Shown: positions 11,416-23,975, counted from the first letter of the stretch. The stretch: DNA of 64,000 nt from Cyclaneusma minus (GCA_037179335.1 JAKZHN010000019.1:620001-684000); one strand, 5' to 3'. Numbers and translations are program-made. Notes: generated by a model not told the origin, from the sequence alone.

Positions 11416-12251
11416 TCAGTAATTGTCTCCCCTCCTGCCCCTACCCCTCCCACCACCACGTCCCCTTCCACCCCACCTTCCACGCCCCCTACCACCAAAG
11501 TCCCCAAACTTCTCCCTCTCCTCCTCCTCCCTCTTCTCCCCAGCCTCTCTCAACCTCGCCTGCTCCTCTGCAATCTCCGCCGGGTCTCTTATCACCGCCA
11601 CAGTCAGCTTCTCCATTTTCTCATCTGGCGTCCACTTCGCATGCACACCCTCCGTACACGCTCGTCCGTTCGGACAAAAACCGCACAAGTAGAACTTGCA
11701 CAGCTGTTTGCGGATGTGTTTTCGTGCGCAGCGAGGACCCAGGGGGCAGAAGCCGCGCTCGTAGTGCGGACAGGGGGGGAGCTTGGAGATGGGGTCCATG
11801 TGCAGGTAGAGACATTCATCGCCGCTTGGACAGTAGCCGTTGCGAGCGAAGAAATTGCATTCGGGCATTTTGCGCCTGCAAAATGTTAGCTTGTGGGAAG
11901 GAACTGCGGTGAAGGCAGAGACGCGGGAGAGGGGTGGGTAGCGTACAGGTTGTACTCGTGCAAGAATTCGCAGCTATCGCCCTTCTTGCAGAGGCCTCTG
12001 AGCCAATGCTTACAGACTAGGTTGTTGCCGAAGGTGGTTTGGCCGGTGGTGTGCTTGTCGGGACATTGGTTGCCGAGGGGGCAGTGGCCTTGAATGAATG
12101 CTTTGCATAGTGGGCGGTCTGGGTCGATGCCGAATCTGTAGGTCTTGAGGAGGAAGGGCGAGAACGAGAATTCGTATTTGGGAGCTTGGTGTTCGAGGAT
12201 CTGGCGTGCAAGATCGGACGGCCCAGGACCGGCAGATACGATGGTAGCCAT
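11416..12251 (-). CDS. YTH1: mRNA 3'-end-processing factor CPSF30/Yth1, five CCCH zinc fingers
   Basis: Zinc-finger subunit of the nuclear cleavage and polyadenylation factor that contacts the polyadenylation signal RNA. Exons on the minus strand are 12251-11947 and 11875-11416, phase 2 at the junction, giving 254 aa. Five CCCH fingers follow in a row: CKAFIQGHCPLGNQCPDKH, CKHWLRGLCKKGDSCEFLH, CNFFARNGYCPSGDECLYLH, CPHYERGFCPLGPRCARKH, and CKFYLCGFCPNGRACTEGVH. The intron falls between fingers 2 and 3. After the fingers comes an acidic/charged helix (about residues 190-230) and an RGG-type tail rich in GRG. Yeast Yth1 is about 208 aa, so the extra length is the tail. It is head-to-head with the GH18 gene across about 2 kb. 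Confidence 0.95.
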
Positions 12252-14213
12252 GTTGTTGGCGCGCAGATAGTGGAGGGATATGGTTTGACGGAGTTGACAG
12301 GACGATGGCGCAGAGATGGGCTGCTACGGCAAATGGTGTATTGGCAGTGGTGAACTTGGCGATTTTGTGGTGTGTCTGTTGATAGGCGTAGAACGTCGGT
12401 GCTGAAGGCTGAAGGTCAAGATATGCGTTGTGGAGAGGTTTGAGCCGACGCAGCGGTATTCGATAAAGCCCGGCCGCCGGCGACTGGACTTCACTTTAAT
12501 CTGAATGACTGATACCTGAATTATTGTCACAAACATACTACTGTATTCACACGAAACATTCCTCAGCCTTGAGCTTGGCATGGTCAACATGTACATATCT
12601 GTACTAGCGCAGCCGAGTGACCGTCACGTCACACAAATGAGGGGGAGGAGGGGTAGAATTATTACATGTATGAAGCCATTCGCATACTTGTACCCGTGCG
12701 TATTGACACCACGTTCCTCTCTGTCGGGTCGCTTCAGTCTTCAGATCCTCGCATCGAATCACTAATCAGCCATCACCGCCGTCAGAGTCTGCAGCCCAGA
12801 CTGACAGGTCACCTCCCGATATCTGTATGCAGCTCCACTCGACCTCTGCCGTGTGTCCAGCAATCTCGCGCGCCGCATCTCCGTTCAGGCCTCCTGCCAC
12901 AGCTGAAGACCCGGCTGCTATTTGTTGCGAGCTGAGAGCAAAACAGCCGAGCCATGCTTTACGCCTTTACCGCCCCCTGTCCGCCTCGTCACCTCGTGTA
13001 CCCCGTTCCATGGAAGAACGCACTAGAAGATGTTATGCGCCGAGGAAAGCTGAAGTCTTTTGCCCTTTGTGCATCCCTGGTCTTCGCGGCTTTCCTCCGT
13101 GCTGCCTCCTATCTGAACGAGAACAGCATACGAGACGGCTACTAACCAGGCTAGGACAATGATTTCTATCTGGGTATGTGTGCCACTCTTTCTGGCTCTT
13201 TGAAGCATGAGTATCTTACCCGAGGAGCTTTTCCAACCAACCGTCGTCCCAATGCCATATATCCATACTCCCTCTTTTCATACATGTACGTACCACTCTG
13301 GGTACGAGTCATTGTAGCCCCGCTAAACTGCAGACTCGTCCCGTGCTGTAGCTGTGTTGGCTTCATATGCGGGTAGCGGATCATTGGATGCGATACATAT
13401 GCAAAGCCCGTAGCCGTGATCTACCACATGACGAGCTGGCTCCACATGTCTTCCCGCCACGACATAGGCATCTGATTGATCCCTTGTTCTGGCACCCGAA
13501 CGTCTCATGGTATTGAGAAGCATAGGAAAAGTTCTGGAATGGACGTGACAGTGGCTCTTTAGATTTTCTCCCAAACAGTCTTTCGACACTCAGTCGTCTT
13601 TGGTCCAAGGTGGAATCTTTCTCCTTCAGTCACGCTGTGAGTAGCAAGTTCATTTTTAGTCTGGCCTGAGAACAAGCAAGGCCTGTACTTGAACCTCAAA
13701 TCCACCGAGTTTTTATGGCTTAAATCAGGGCTCGAGTGTGCTTAACCTATTAGAGGCATATTATCGTTCCGGACGCTTAGGGTACCCCGGAATGGCAATC
13801 CAAAGGATCAGAAAGCCAAGCCCAAAACTCCACCCAAGACCTACATCAAATCCCGGAGCTAAGAGGCCTATCCCAGGACCCCAAGATAGGTATCCATTTA
13901 TAAGCCCACCGAGCTCCCAGTGACCAGGAAACTGGTGGCTTGAAGGTTTCGGCTCGGACCGGTGAAGAAGTCTTGGTCGGCCAACGGTAAGTCAATCTGA
14001 CGTACCTGCTCTCTGAAACTTGGAGTCAATCACAATAAAGTCACGAGCGTCCGACAAAGTGCTAACATACGAGAGGTCACTGTCAACGGAACTCTGCGCC
14101 GCTGTCATTTCACCATTGTCCAAATCCTCGAAAAGGTCAGAAGTCTTTCCTCGTCACCGAACTTGATCCCCGATCGTGGTAGACATCGCGGGAGACTTCA
14201 TTCTGCCGACAAA
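12252..14213. other. Divergent intergenic region between YTH1 and chitinase, no gene seen
   Basis: About 2 kb upstream of both flanking genes. The open frames here (for example 12827-13162) have no recognisable domain or coding-like composition. A GTAAGT at about 13986 could be the donor of a 5'-leader intron of the chitinase gene, but this is only a possibility. Confidence 0.4.
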
Positions 14214-15535
14214 ATGTTTCGATCTTCTTGGGGGAAGCTCACAGGTTCATCGTCAGCTCCTCCCATACCTTATGAATCGAAACCGACCAGTATCGTCAGG
14301 AGAGCTTCAGCGGCTGGCATCATGTCTATCAACGCAGTCTACTACCCCAACTATCGAGTCTACCGAGGAGAAACGCCAGCTTCGCTGAACTACAGCTGTA
14401 TAAGCCACGTGTTCTATGCGTTTGCGAATGTCAATGCCGCCGATGGAGGTGTCATTGTGAGGTTCCCAGATAATAAACTTCACTGGCTGAGCTGATGACT
14501 TTTAAGTTAAGCGATGATTGGGCAGATCTGACTATGGAAGTCGATGGTGCGAAGGGTTGCCTAGGCTCATTCATGGCTCTCAAGCAGCAGCACAGACACC
14601 TGAAGGTCATACTGTCGATAGGGGGTGGTGCCGGAAGCCAGAACTTCGCCACTGTGGCAGCTAATGCCGCTCTGCGTGACAACTTTGGACGATCAGCCAA
14701 GGGGCTAGTTGAAGCTGCTGATCTTGATGGTATTGATAGTAAGTGAAAGTTTCCGATTCGAGTGAAACATTCTCTCAGAATCTGTACTGACATATACACA
14801 GTTGATTGGGAACATCCATCTGATCCTAAACAAGGACTCGACTTCCTCGCTCTTCTCGCTGCCATTCGCATACACCTACCAGACGATCGCTACCTCCTCA
14901 CAGCTGCTTTACCAGCAGGGGAATGGGCACTGCAAAACATAGATTTGTACAAAGCCCAGGACTATCTCGACTACATCAACGTAATGGCATACGATTTCAC
15001 AGGCCCTTGGACAAACACTGCCGGCCACCACGCCCAACTATTCCGCCAAGGCCAGGAACAGGCCTCGGGTGCAGCTGCCATCGATTACATCATCTCGAGG
15101 GGTTTCCCATCTGAGAAGATCCTTCTAGGAGTCCCCGTCTACGGCAGGTCTTTCTTGGGAGCGACGAAGCCCGGACATCCTTACCAAGGTGCGGGGGGCG
15201 AGGAAGGCACCTTTGAGTACAAGGATCTGCCACGACCTGGAGCTAGGGAAGTTGTGGACACGAAGACGGTGGCGGCAAGTTGTGTTGGCGGTGATGGTGG
15301 TTTTGTGTCTTATGACAACCCGGAAACGGTGACGTTAAAGGGAGAGTATTGCAGGAGGAAACAACTTGCCGTGAGTACTATCCTACCCCGACACTTGTAT
15401 GACACACGATTATGTCGCTGAATCGGGACTGACTCTGTTGATAAGGGGCTGTTTTATTGGACTGCTACAGCTGATACCCAACGGGGACCGCGAAGTCTGA
15501 TCGAGGCCGGGTTCAGAGCATTACATCCTTCTTGA
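14214..15535 (+). CDS. Glycoside hydrolase family 18 chitinase, probably non-secreted
   Basis: Chitin-degrading GH18 TIM-barrel enzyme. Exons 14214-14456, 14507-14738, 14802-15370, 15446-15535 give 377 aa, and every junction restores family sequence. Landmarks: NAVYYPNYRVYRGETPASL at the first strand, HVFYAFANV, LKVILSIGGG, the catalytic LDGIDIDWEHP (the Glu of DIDWE is the acid; intron 2 interrupts the codon after GID), YINVMAYDFTGPW, and a C-terminal GLFYWTATADT barrel strand. The N-terminus (MFRSSWGKLTGSSSAPP) is not a signal peptide, so the enzyme may be intracellular or leave by a non-classical route, possibly acting in wall turnover or autolysis; that role is inference. No chitin-binding or linker domain is visible. 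Confidence 0.9.
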
Positions 15536-16144
15536 TCTGAACATTGGCGTATCCAGGCTGGTGGTATTTCGCATGGGTCCAGTCGGAAGCCGTGGCCAAC
15601 GCTGGATATGCCGATATGGCTGAAAAGTGAATAGTGACACCTCCTTCTGACTAGCTTCCAAGCCGCAAGGTCAGATAACAGCGGCCATACTCGGACTTGG
15701 AAGCATACATGTAGTTGTGAGGCGTAGTCACTAGTCATCACGTCGTGGACTCGGGGGGCCGGGCGGCCATGTCTAACGGCGATGATCTAATCAGATCTCC
15801 GTTGACGGTTCATCTCAAGTCCCTCAATCCGCTAGGCAACATGAAATGTCAAATCGATGATCAAGAAATTTTGTGTAATGCCGAATCCGAGATCGGACAA
15901 TAAATCATCAAAATCCTGGTGCTTCAGCCTCGTGCCTCAGCCTTCAGCCTTCCTTTAACCGCTTCGTTGTCCTCGGAAATCCGCTTTACAAACCGCATTA
16001 TCGAAACAATGAACCTATAGACGATACAAAAACTCGAGCTGGAATGACACCGGACTTCTTCTACTCTAAAAGCCCCGAAATCTGAAAGTGTCGCCCCCTC
16101 TGGATGCCCCAAATTCTATTTCGTACGCGACTTCCCCTCTCAAT
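15536..16144. other. Intergenic, no gene seen
   Basis: About 0.6 kb between the chitinase stop and the VPS53 start; it should include the VPS53 promoter. Only short open frames are present. Confidence 0.45.
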
Positions 16145-18903
16145 ATGAATGGCTCAGCCGTAGGGCCAACCTCTCTAGGTGCCGGTAGGGACCCCTATAT
16201 GTCTTCTTTGTAGCTAGAAGCTGAGAACTGATTTTTCGTAGCCGACTACAACCCCCTCGACCACCTAGACGCCATCTTCACTCATCCCTCCACCCTCTCC
16301 TCCGCCAATAAAACGTATTCCACGCTCCAGACCTACCAAAATGACCTCGACTCCTCTCTTACCTCCCTCGTGGCATCCCAAGCCTATAGTCCCGATTCCA
16401 GTATCCAGCGCATGCAATCTGCCAAAGATGAGCTCGCCATACTCTTCCGCAAGATCGAGAGCGTCCGCACGCGGGCCGTCGAGACCGAGCAAAACATTAC
16501 GAACATGACGGCTGATATCAAACGCCTGGACAACACCAAGCGTAACCTGACTTTGTCGATGACTGCCCTGAAGCGTCTGCAAATGCTTACCACGGCTTAT
16601 GAACAGCTCAGGGGGCTGGCGAAGACGAGACAATACAGAGAATGCGCGAGCTTGCTGCAGGCGGTCATTCAGTTGATGGCGCATTTCAAGAGCTATAGGA
16701 GTATTGACCAGATTGCGACCTTGAGTCGGAACGTGGCAGATCTGCAAAGAGAGTTGCTAGAGCAGGTTTGCGAGGATTTTGAATTGGCTTTTGCGAAGAG
16801 CGAGATAAAGGGGAAGACGGGCATGTTGGGAGAGGCGTGTCTGGTTATGGATGCGCTCGGGGATAATGCGAGAAGTCGGTTGGTTACTTGGTATTGCAAT
16901 ACGCAGCTGAGGGAATACCGTGCCGTATTCAGCTTTCGTGGTGCAGCGGCAAATACGGGCGGGGACGAGGCCGGCAGTCTGGATAATATTGGCAGGAGAT
17001 ACTCGTGGTTCAAGAGGCTGCTCAAGGTTTATGACGATGAGCATGGGGTCATATTTCCACCGCAGTGGCGAGTCAACGAAGTGCTGGCGAATACTTTTTG
17101 CGAGGGCACGAGGGATGACTTCAGGGCTATACTGGAGCGCAGTATGCGACGGACAGATGGTCAAACCCTGGATGTCAACTTACTCCTCTCATGCCTGCAG
17201 GAGACCATGGATTTTGAACAACAGCTTGAGAAACGATTCTCGAATGACAGAGATAGATCGAGGTCATCCATGGACACGGTCATATCATCCGAAGAGAAGC
17301 CCCTTACTTTCGACCGATCAATATCTGAGGCTTTCGAGCCATACTTGAGTCTATGGGTGGATTCGCAAGACCGACAACTATCGACTCTGATTTCCAAATA
17401 CCGCTCACAGCCCCTGATCCCGCAAGATGAAGAATTCTCTCCTCAAGGAGTCATTCCGTCCTCGATTGAGCTCTTCCATTTCTACAAAGTTTCTCTTGCT
17501 CAATGCGCAAAACTTTCCACCGGAGACCGTCTCCTCGATTTCTCAAAAGTATTGGCAAAATATCTGGATGAATACGCCCAGCAAGTTCTCCTCTATTTCC
17601 TGCAGCGTTCATCTGGGCCCAACAGCCAGAACGAGTCCGCCCTTCACGACATTATTCTCGTTCTCAACACGGCAGACTACTGGGGCACCAACACCAACTC
17701 CCTCACTTCCACGATTCAACGTCTCATCACTCCTTCACTAGCCGAAAAGGTCGACTTGTCATCGCAGTCTGATACATTCCTTGGCGTTGCGTCCGGATCT
17801 GTCCTGGCTCTCGTAAATCGCATTGAGATAGCATGCGAGCCCTTGTGGCGTGAAATGCGGAACATGAACTGGAAGGGAATGGAGAGTGTTGGTGATCAAA
17901 GCAGTTATGTTTCGGAACTCATCAAAGTGATCAATGGGGGCGCTGAAGAGGCGCTGAAGCTGATTGGGAAGGCACAGTATGCGCGTGCTGTGGCCGACCA
18001 TGTGGTTGAATTAGTTGCCAATTTGTTCCTGGCGAACATAGTGCTGTGCAGGCCTGTGAGCGAGGTTGGCGCTGAACAGGTATATTTTCCTCCCTCCGGT
18101 TTATGTGGGAATTTTCTATCTACGCAATTATACGCCCCCCTAAACATGTAATTTGAGCAGACGATGCTGACCAGTATATGCAGATGTTGCTAGACAAATA
18201 CGTAATCTCCAAGGGCTTAGAGAACCTCCTTTCATACTCACCCGCCTTCGCTCATTCCAGCCCTGCACCCGCCGGCTTCACCAAACGCCTTCACAGCACC
18301 CTCGCACGCCTCGACCCTCTCCTCAAAACACTACAAGTGCGGCCCGCGCCCGCCGAAGGCCTGGTCCAAGCCTACCTAATCCATATCGCCGACCGCTCCG
18401 ACGCCAACTTCCGCAAAATCCTGGAACTCAAAGGTGTCAGGAAAGGCGAATGGGCGCACCTGATCGAGCTGTTTGCGGTGTTCAAGGAAGGCAAGAGTAG
18501 CGGGAGCAATGGTGCTTCTACGGAGCTGGCGGCTAGTTCAACATTGTTGGGGAATGTGGTGCTGGGCGGTGCGGGCGGAACTGGGGCTAGTGCGGGCGCA
18601 GCGGGAGCGCCGGGGTTGCCGGGTAGGTTTGATCCGGCGGGCTTTGGGGAGAAGCTATTTAGTGCGGCGAGGGATGGGGTGGAGAGGATTGGATCGACGA
18701 CGCCGGTGCTTGGGGGGATCGGGTCGGGGTCGGGAACGAGGGATGGGAGTGTGGAGAGGGGGTCGAGGGAGGAGGAGAGAGGGAGTAGCGTGGTTAATGA
18801 GAATTTGAGGAATATTGGGAAGTTCTTTAGACGGGATATTGGGTTTGGAGGCAGGTTTGGGGGAGCAAAGGGGGCAGACGAGATTCCGCGATCAGGTGGT
18901 TGA
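16145..18903 (+). CDS. VPS53: GARP tethering-complex subunit Vps53
   Basis: Subunit of the GARP complex (Vps51-52-53-54), which tethers endosome-derived vesicles at the trans-Golgi. Exons 16145-16184, 16242-18079, 18184-18903 give 865 aa. The short first exon joins to DYNPLDHLDAIFTHPSTLSSANK, the characteristic Vps53 N-terminus, followed by a coiled-coil region (about residues 60-200: IESVRTRAVETEQNI, LKRLQMLTTAYEQLR) typical of CATCHR tethers. The C-terminal helical-bundle section runs to LKGVRKGEWAHLIELFAVF, after which about 130 Gly/Ser-rich residues follow. The last intron could also use the acceptor before 18175, adding three codons. Reading continues in frame to the stop with no lesion. 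Confidence 0.9.
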
Positions 18904-19529
18904 TGAGTTTTAGAGTAGGGGGTGCGGGAGACAGAGTTTAGGTTTGCTTGCGACTCGTCACGGACAGTGTGTTTTGTTGCACGTCGACAAATCCGAGGCT
19001 CTTTGCGCACGGTGGACCAGAAGGTGTTTGCATGTGCTTGTTTGTCTTGGTCGAGTCTTGTGCAATATCGTGTCAGATTAGTCGGGAGAGCTTGAAGCTT
19101 TTTTCGCTCGGTGTTGACTAATCGCGACGGGTTCCAGAATTATGACAAGATTGGTGATAGTACATGTAGGCTAGTAAAGCGGTACATGTAGCAAAGGCGG
19201 TTTAAGGGTCCAGTGGTATCACGAGCGGGTTACAACAACAAGAGCTGTCATAGGTAGACAGTATCGCAATTTACAGCCCATACGAATTCCAGCCGTCGCA
19301 AGCTGACACCGTGGTAGTTAGTCCGTCTTCGGAGCACCCTGAATCTGATGCAATAATTGCGCTGGTGTTGACGTACTCGCCGAGCAGTTGGCATTGCAAA
19401 GCGCCGTCGGTCTGGCCCTCAACGTGGGGTCGCCGAGAATTTCTTAGAAATCAGCAGCAACACGTCCGACATCCAGATCTCCACGACCCAAGGTACAAAA
19501 AAGTCTCTCCGCCGCCGATTCTCTCGTGA
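18904..19529. other. Intergenic, promoter region of thioredoxin reductase
   Basis: About 0.6 kb with no recognisable gene. The frame that later contains the thioredoxin reductase start has its last stop codon at 19527-19529. Confidence 0.4.
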
Positions 19530-19814
19530 ACTTCTCTTTCCGATCTCAATCTTCAACCTGCCGTGCCAATCGTGCGTCCTGCCACATCTTCTCCGGTGTC
19601 GCATCCCCAGCTGTTACCTACGACTCTTCGACTGCCCCGCGGGCCAGTCAAGCTGTTTTCCTCAAATTTCTTCCGACGCTTCTCTTCCGTTTCGACCCTT
19701 CGATCCAGCGCAGGCTTCTTCGTTGCGGCTGCTGCGACTCTCGAGAAGAAGAATACTACCTCTCACTTCCAAAAACCTAGCTTAAGTCTCCTGGGTAGGA
19801 GCACAACCAGAGGG
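19530..19814 (+). other. Presequence-like in-frame extension upstream of thioredoxin reductase AUG
   Basis: 95 codons without a stop lie directly in frame with the TRR1 start. They contain LRLPRGPVKLFSSNFFRRF and then SSVSTLRSSAGFFVAAA: basic, Ser- and Phe-rich and without acidic residues, like a mitochondrial targeting signal. No ATG occurs in the segment. Near-cognate codons include GTG at 19563 and GTG at 19569, each with a purine at -3. A mitochondrial isoform by non-AUG initiation, or by an unseen 5' exon, is inference; it may be ordinary leader. Confidence 0.4.
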
Positions 19815-21017
19815 ATGCATAGTCAAGTAGTTAGTGCGTAACCCCCTATGGAATCTAGCGGATTGAAGCTCTTCCAGCCACTAGAATGTGAGCTGACCCG
19901 CGTGAAATCTACAGTCATTGGCTCCGGCCCAGCCGCCCACACAGCAGCCATCTACCTCTCGCGCGCCGAGCTCAAGCCCGTCCTCTACGAAGGCATGCTC
20001 GCCAACGGCATCGCAGCCGGCGGCCAGCTCACCACCACCACCGACGTGGAGAACTTCCCCGGTTTCCCCAAAGGCATTGGCGGTGCCGAGCTGATGGAGA
20101 ACATGCGCGCACAATCCGAACGCTTTGGCACAACCATTATTTCCGAAACCGTGGCAAAGGTTGATCTGTCGAGCCGGCCTTTCAAGTACTGGATGGAGTA
20201 CGAGGAGGACAAGGAGCCGCACACTGCTGATGCGCTGATTATTGCTACTGGTGCTTCTGCTAGGCGCTTGAACCTGCCGGGTGAGGAGAAGTACTGGCAG
20301 AATGGAATTTCGGCGTGTGCGGTTTGCGATGGTGCCGTGCCGATTTTCAGGAACAAGCCCCTGGTGGTTATTGGTGGTGGAGACAGTGCGGCTGAGGAGG
20401 CGATGTTCTTGACCAAGTATGGATCGCATGTGACGGTTTTGGTGCGCAAGGATAAGCTGCGAGCTAGCAAGACGATGGCAAAGAGGCTGTTGGCGAACAA
20501 GAAGGTTACGGTGCGCTTCAACACTGTGGGTGGAGAAGTCACTGGTGATGACAAGGGCTTGATGAGCCATATGGTGGTCAAGAACGTAGTTACGGGCGAG
20601 GAGGAGAAGCTGGAGGCAAACGGTCTCTTCTATGCCGTGGGACACGACCCAGCGACGGCACTGGTCAAGGGCCAGTTGGAGACCGATGCTGATGGATACG
20701 TGGTTACCAAGGCCGGCACGGCCCAAACCAGTATCCCTGGTGTATTTGCTGCCGGAGATGTGCAGGACAAGAAGTACAGACAAGCCATTACCAGTGCTGG
20801 TAAGTTGACGAGACCCCCTTTGATGCAGCCCTTCTAATGCTGACTTTGCTACTTTATAGGATCCGGATGCATGGCAGCTCTTGAGGCCGAGAAGTACCTC
20901 GCCGAGCTGGAAGACGCGGAAGAGACCGGGCCAGAGAAGGAGGAGGCGAAGGAGAGCGGAGCCGAGAAGGGCGTCACTGACGCTGCTCCGGAATACCGCT
21001 CAAACCCCCTGCTATAG
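19815..21017 (+). CDS. TRR1: Thioredoxin reductase (NADPH), low-molecular-weight type
   Basis: FAD enzyme that passes electrons from NADPH to thioredoxin. Exons 19815-19833, 19915-20799, 20860-21017 give 353 aa. The short first exon ends in phase 1 and rejoins as MHSQVVIIGSGPAAHTAAIYL, the FAD-binding start; donor GTGCGTAACC. The redox centre is CAVC within ISACAVCDGAVP, the NADPH fold is VVIGGGDSAAEEA, and the second FAD motif is GVFAAGDVQD. The C-terminus carries an acidic extension after LEAEKYLAE. The ATG at 19815 gives a cytosolic enzyme of normal length. The same frame is open for 285 nt upstream and encodes a presequence-like peptide with no AUG; see the separate entry. A long antisense open frame across the gene is considered chance. 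Confidence 0.93.
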
Positions 21018-22563
21018 ACTTTGTTGATATACTACCTCAGTCTACCGTGAGCTATTGGTAGATCCGCTTCTCGGGAGTTTAGGGGCATTAGAAAGCAGAT
21101 AGAAGACGCATTTTCAAGACAGCGATGTCAGCTAAGCTAGATTATTAGCTCTCAGCGAGCTAGCTGTCAAATGAAGCAAAAAGAATAGAATCGTAAACAA
21201 AGTCAAAGGCAACTTGGACGAAAAGCCCTGATTTGATTCATGCATGCACGTACGGCTAAAAGAAACGGCTGCCCTCTCGGAATATTAGTAGCACACAGTT
21301 TTGGTTTTGTTGCACTTCGAGACTTGCCGGATTTCTCAAAGCGGGTAGTGGTGGTGGAGCTCTTTCGGGATGGCTGGTTTGGGGGGTTCCGCGAGATGCG
21401 GGAGGCGCCGAGGCGGCTTGCTTAGTTGGAACTTGGATGGTTCGATGCGGTGTTGATGCCTTGATGGGCTGATGGTAAATGTTTACGAACAACATGATGG
21501 ATGGTTGGAGAAGTGGGGAAGCCGAGGTAAGTGTTTGGTGCTCGAATAAGTACAAATGGACTTAGAACATATGGCTGCACGGTTTCAGGATGTTTAAACC
21601 TGCAAGCCTCAGGCTCTCAGCGTTTGGACATCACGAGTGACAAGTGTAGCCGATTTCGGCTATTTTTACACCCCAAGTCGATCTCCACAGCATTGGGCAC
21701 CACGTCCACCGTTCACCCTGCTACCATCGAGACCAGCTTCATGTTGATCAACACTGTCAACGCCCTCGAAACTCTGCGAAGTTTAGCAACATAACGCCGG
21801 TGCGCGCATCATACAGCCCTACGCTCGGCCATAGTTGTGCATGGCACAAATTTCGGGACCCCCAGCTTCCCCGATATCAAGGCATTTGGATCAGACGCCG
21901 CTGACGACAATGCCGTCTGCTGTCAAAGGCGACAGGCCGGGGGTATGCCTGCGAAGACGAGATTGATGTCGCCCAAGGCATAATCCTGTGCCTTCTCTGT
22001 GCTGTCGCTCTGAAGCGTCACTAAGTGCTCAACAGTCATCCGGATTCCAGGCTGCTGCCAGATGTCGCGATGTAACAGAAACATATGGGACCTGAGATAG
22101 ACTCGCCTCACTGTGTTATCGATGCTACCTGTCATCGCCGCCGATGCGGGAAACAAGCTTTGGGAACCCGGTGTTATGTGGGAGTTGTTATGTCCCGATG
22201 GGTAGCATCAACCTTCCTTAGCGGCCGGTTTCAGGCATCATGGTCCTTCAAACTCTATGGGTGGGAGGGATGCTACGCCTGGACGGGACGGGATGGCTGG
22301 TTTCGCAAGTTAGGCCTCCTCAGGTATGTAAGATGAGTATACCAAGTACCGATGTAAGCTTGGATTTCTTTATTTGCTTTTGTTTCAGCTCCAGCAGGTT
22401 CATGCTCCAGTCCTGCATTCACTTGGCTCTATAAACAGCTGCTGGGGCCGCTGTCATCGAGATCTCTTCGAACGAAGTCATACATCCCCACTGCCATACC
22501 CTACCTACAAGAGACAACCTATTTCCCTGCTGTTACTACTCCAGCCTTCATTCATCGAATCCC
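21018..22563. other. Intergenic, no gene seen
   Basis: 1.5 kb with only short open frames on both strands and no recognised domain, repeat or RNA gene. Confidence 0.45.
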
Positions 22564-23813
22564 ATGCTTAGCTCTTCCTCGGACCTCACCGAGTTGACTG
22601 TTCAGTCGGAGTCAAAATACGTCCAGGACTTTCTCGAGTACTGCAAGGGAAACACTCCTGATCGTTCTCGGCGTTCCTATACCTCCGAAGAGGAGCACAG
22701 GAGTTTCTCAGGAAGTTCAACAAGCAGTCTTTCCTCGACCACACTTCTCTCCCACGGCATATCTTCTAGAGCAAGCTCTTCTTCCTCCATCAGCACAACC
22801 AGCCCTGAGCGAGAACCGCCGAGATGTCTGCCCTCGCGCGCAACCAAATGTCCAAGCCCTCCGCCTACCCTGCCACGACTTCCTACTCATACCCCACCCG
22901 TGCCTGGACCGAACAGAGCCCCTCATCCGCACCCTCCTCCCAGACCCAAATCCTCGAAAGTACTGTCCAAAAGCCCTTCGCTCTGCGTCCCACCGTCCCC
23001 TCAGCCCCATCTTCATCTTACGTCCACAAACCTCAGTGCCAAACCAACAACTCAGCCTGGTCCTCATCTTCCAGCGGCAACTGCTCCTCTCCCGACCCAC
23101 TCTCCCCTATCATCTCACCAAAAAAACAATACCACGACCATGCCATCACCAGCAGTCCCCATTCCTCAAAGACAGCGAGATATCCAAGAGGAAATGAAGT
23201 GTTAGAGATCTCTCTCCACTGCTCGCCAAGAGGTCACCACCGAGACTACACCATCACCAGCATCCCAAAATCCCCCAAGACAGCGGTACACCCCTCACGA
23301 CATCATCGCCACCAAACAGCGACCCAAATCCCACCCGTACCACGCACTCCACGAACCCATCAATTCTTTGTTCCGCCTTCAACACCCACGCGCGCTGCTC
23401 CTCCAATCCCACACTCGTCGGCAACCAAATCACCTCGTAACAACACCGCATCCCCCCGCCGCCCCACCCTCGCCCGCCCACCAGCCTACCGCCAACGCAG
23501 CAAATCCGACGTCTCCGCCCACCAACTGGTCAGCTACGGCCAACGCCGCGTCCTCGCGCGACCCCCACGCGACACGTCGCTTCCCCAGCAACGACCTAGC
23601 ACAGCCAATAGTCGCGAGGCTGATCAAGGGCGCCGAGAGAGGGAGCAACGCGAACGGGCAGAGAAAGGTAGGAGAAGGACTGAGGGTATGGTGTCATCGG
23701 GTAGAGGCGAGGTTTATGGGGAGCGGGGGGACTTTTTGGGCTTTGAGAGGCCGGTGGGTGCAGTGATGATGAAGAAGGTGGGGAAGGTTGTGGTTGTGGG
23801 AACGGGAAAATAG
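22564..23813 (+). CDS. Disordered hypothetical protein encoded in two frames
   Basis: Not recognised. A first frame opens at ATG 22564 (MLSSSSDLTELTVQSESKY...) and looks coding to about 22820; it stays open to 23205. A second frame, open from ATG 22824 to 23813, continues with Ser/Pro-rich sequence, an RPPAYRQRSKSDVSAHQ segment and a charged Arg/Glu-rich helix near the C-terminus (READQGRREREQRERAEK). The natural join would be a one-base shift near 22820, between EREPPR and MSALARNQ. No convincing GT-AG intron reconciles the frames; all donors nearby are weak. Alternatives are a frameshifted gene, a base-call error, or a gene starting at 22824 with an overlapping upstream frame. The composition predicts an intrinsically disordered protein. 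Confidence 0.4.
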
Positions 23814-23975
23814 ATGATTGGTCAAATTGTTAATGTTATAGAGTTAGGATGGTAGCATATAGAAAGGGAAAACAATATTGATATGTAGAATAATATAATC
23901 AAGGAAATTTAATTCATATAGCGACCTACGCCCGCGGCCCACCTGATGCGCGAGAGATACCCTAGCCTGGTGCAC

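Noticed and set aside
16265..16747. 160-codon minus-strand frame
   Set aside because: Lies entirely antisense to the well-supported VPS53 exon 2.
19881..20783. 300-codon antisense open frame across thioredoxin reductase
   Set aside because: Opposite strand of a strongly identified gene; its protein has no domain and the frame is explained by the codon bias of the sense gene.
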